Assembly (NCBI GenBank): GCA_022865525.1
Contig: JALHSV010000603.1
Coordinates: forward strand, 1-6,228
DNA from: Thermodesulfovibrionales bacterium
Lineage (GTDB): Bacteria > Nitrospirota > Thermodesulfovibrionia > Thermodesulfovibrionales > SM23-35
Length of the DNA: 6,228 nt
Reading direction: 5' to 3'
Shown here: piece after piece, positions 6,001-6,228 of the stretch
How positions within the stretch are numbered: the stretch's first letter is position 1
Layout of the letters: every line of letters begins with the position of its first letter
Notes under the pieces: model-generated
What the model was told of the DNA's origin: nothing
The model's database searches: none
Seen by the model: the letters and a program-made list of their open reading frames with translations, nothing else
Program-made: the position numbers and the translations under genes

Positions 6001-6048
6001 CAATGAAACATTTTTAGCGAAAACTAGTCCGCGTTTTAAAATTTCTCT

Positions 6049-6228
6049 CTATTTCCCGACATGCTCACAGGGAATTTTGTATGGATTGCCAACTCCGTCG
6101 AATCTTGTTTTCTGGAACTTGTCACCTACATAGTCCTGCTGAAATGTTACCAGCGGCCACACCGTGCACGTGCCGTCACTGTTTTTTACGGCAATCGCCG
6201 CCCTGATGTAGCGGTGCAGAATGATCCC
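6049..6228 (-). CDS. 3' end of an unidentified protein gene
   Basis: A minus-strand frame is open from the right edge for 59 codons and stops at TAG (6051-6049). It reads GIILHRYIRAAIAVKNSDG at the start and ends with NPYKIPCEHVGK. Its codons favour purine in the first position, and it shares the strand of all other genes here. The opposite strand is also open in the exactly aligned frame from an ATG at 6061, but that one has no ribosome site, and the aligned antisense frame is often open by chance. No domain is recognisable in this tail, so no function is given. The gene ends 236 nt before the start of the restriction gene and is probably in a separate unit, since a good promoter lies between them. 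Confidence 0.55.
   Translation of the reverse strand, partial: GIILHRYIRAAIAVKNSDGTCTVWPLVTFQQDYVGDKFQKTRFDGVGNPYKIPCEHVGK

Noticed and set aside
5760..6017. 85-codon plus-strand open frame
   Set aside because: It crosses the start of the restriction gene and its promoter on the opposite strand, with a composition (Cys, His, Phe, Arg) typical of antisense reading.
6008..6048. Possible terminator after the partial upstream gene
   Set aside because: The only hairpin (AAAAC/GTTTT) has a 5-bp stem and no proper U tract on the minus strand.
6061..6228. Plus-strand frame open from ATG 6061 to the right edge
   Set aside because: Its codons are exactly aligned with the minus-strand frame, no ribosome site precedes it, and codon pattern and gene direction favour the minus strand. 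Not fully excluded.

Overview
The window is a run of seven genes, all on the minus strand, so transcription goes from the right end to the left end. In that order they are: the 3' end of an unidentified gene (6049-6228); a promoter and leader (about 5813-6000); a large single-chain restriction-modification enzyme of the type ISP/IIG kind (2768-5812); a small cytosolic trypsin-like serine protease (1982-2743); an HU-family DNA-binding protein (1578-1883); a small membrane protein (1127-1573); a zinc-ribbon protein with a C-terminal HEPN-type RxxxxH motif (257-1105); and the 5' half of a gene that looks like a HIT-family hydrolase (1-255, running off the left edge).

Organism: a bacterium, judging by the HU gene, consensus Shine-Dalgarno sites and a sigma70-like promoter. 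Lineage cannot be fixed from this window. Base composition is very uneven: flanking genes and parts of the restriction gene are about 50-57% G+C, while the middle of the restriction gene and the genes downstream of it are strongly A+T-rich (18% G+C in one 60-base stretch). This fits an accessory island placed between resident genes, in a genome of moderate G+C.

How the genes may work together: the spacings (24, 98, 4, 21 and 1 nt, going downstream from the restriction gene) suggest one or two transcripts. One probably starts at the promoter in front of the restriction gene, and a second may start in front of HU. A restriction-modification enzyme, a cytosolic protease, a membrane protein and a HEPN-type candidate RNase in one collinear cluster resemble a defence island. 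A joint function is an inference only. HU in the middle and HIT at the end may be ordinary genes caught up in the same cluster.

No tRNA, rRNA, CRISPR array, insertion sequence or convincing intrinsic terminator was seen. The only stretch near 300 bases without a firm gene is 5813-6048, which holds the promoter, a 9-bp inverted repeat and an unexplained open frame.
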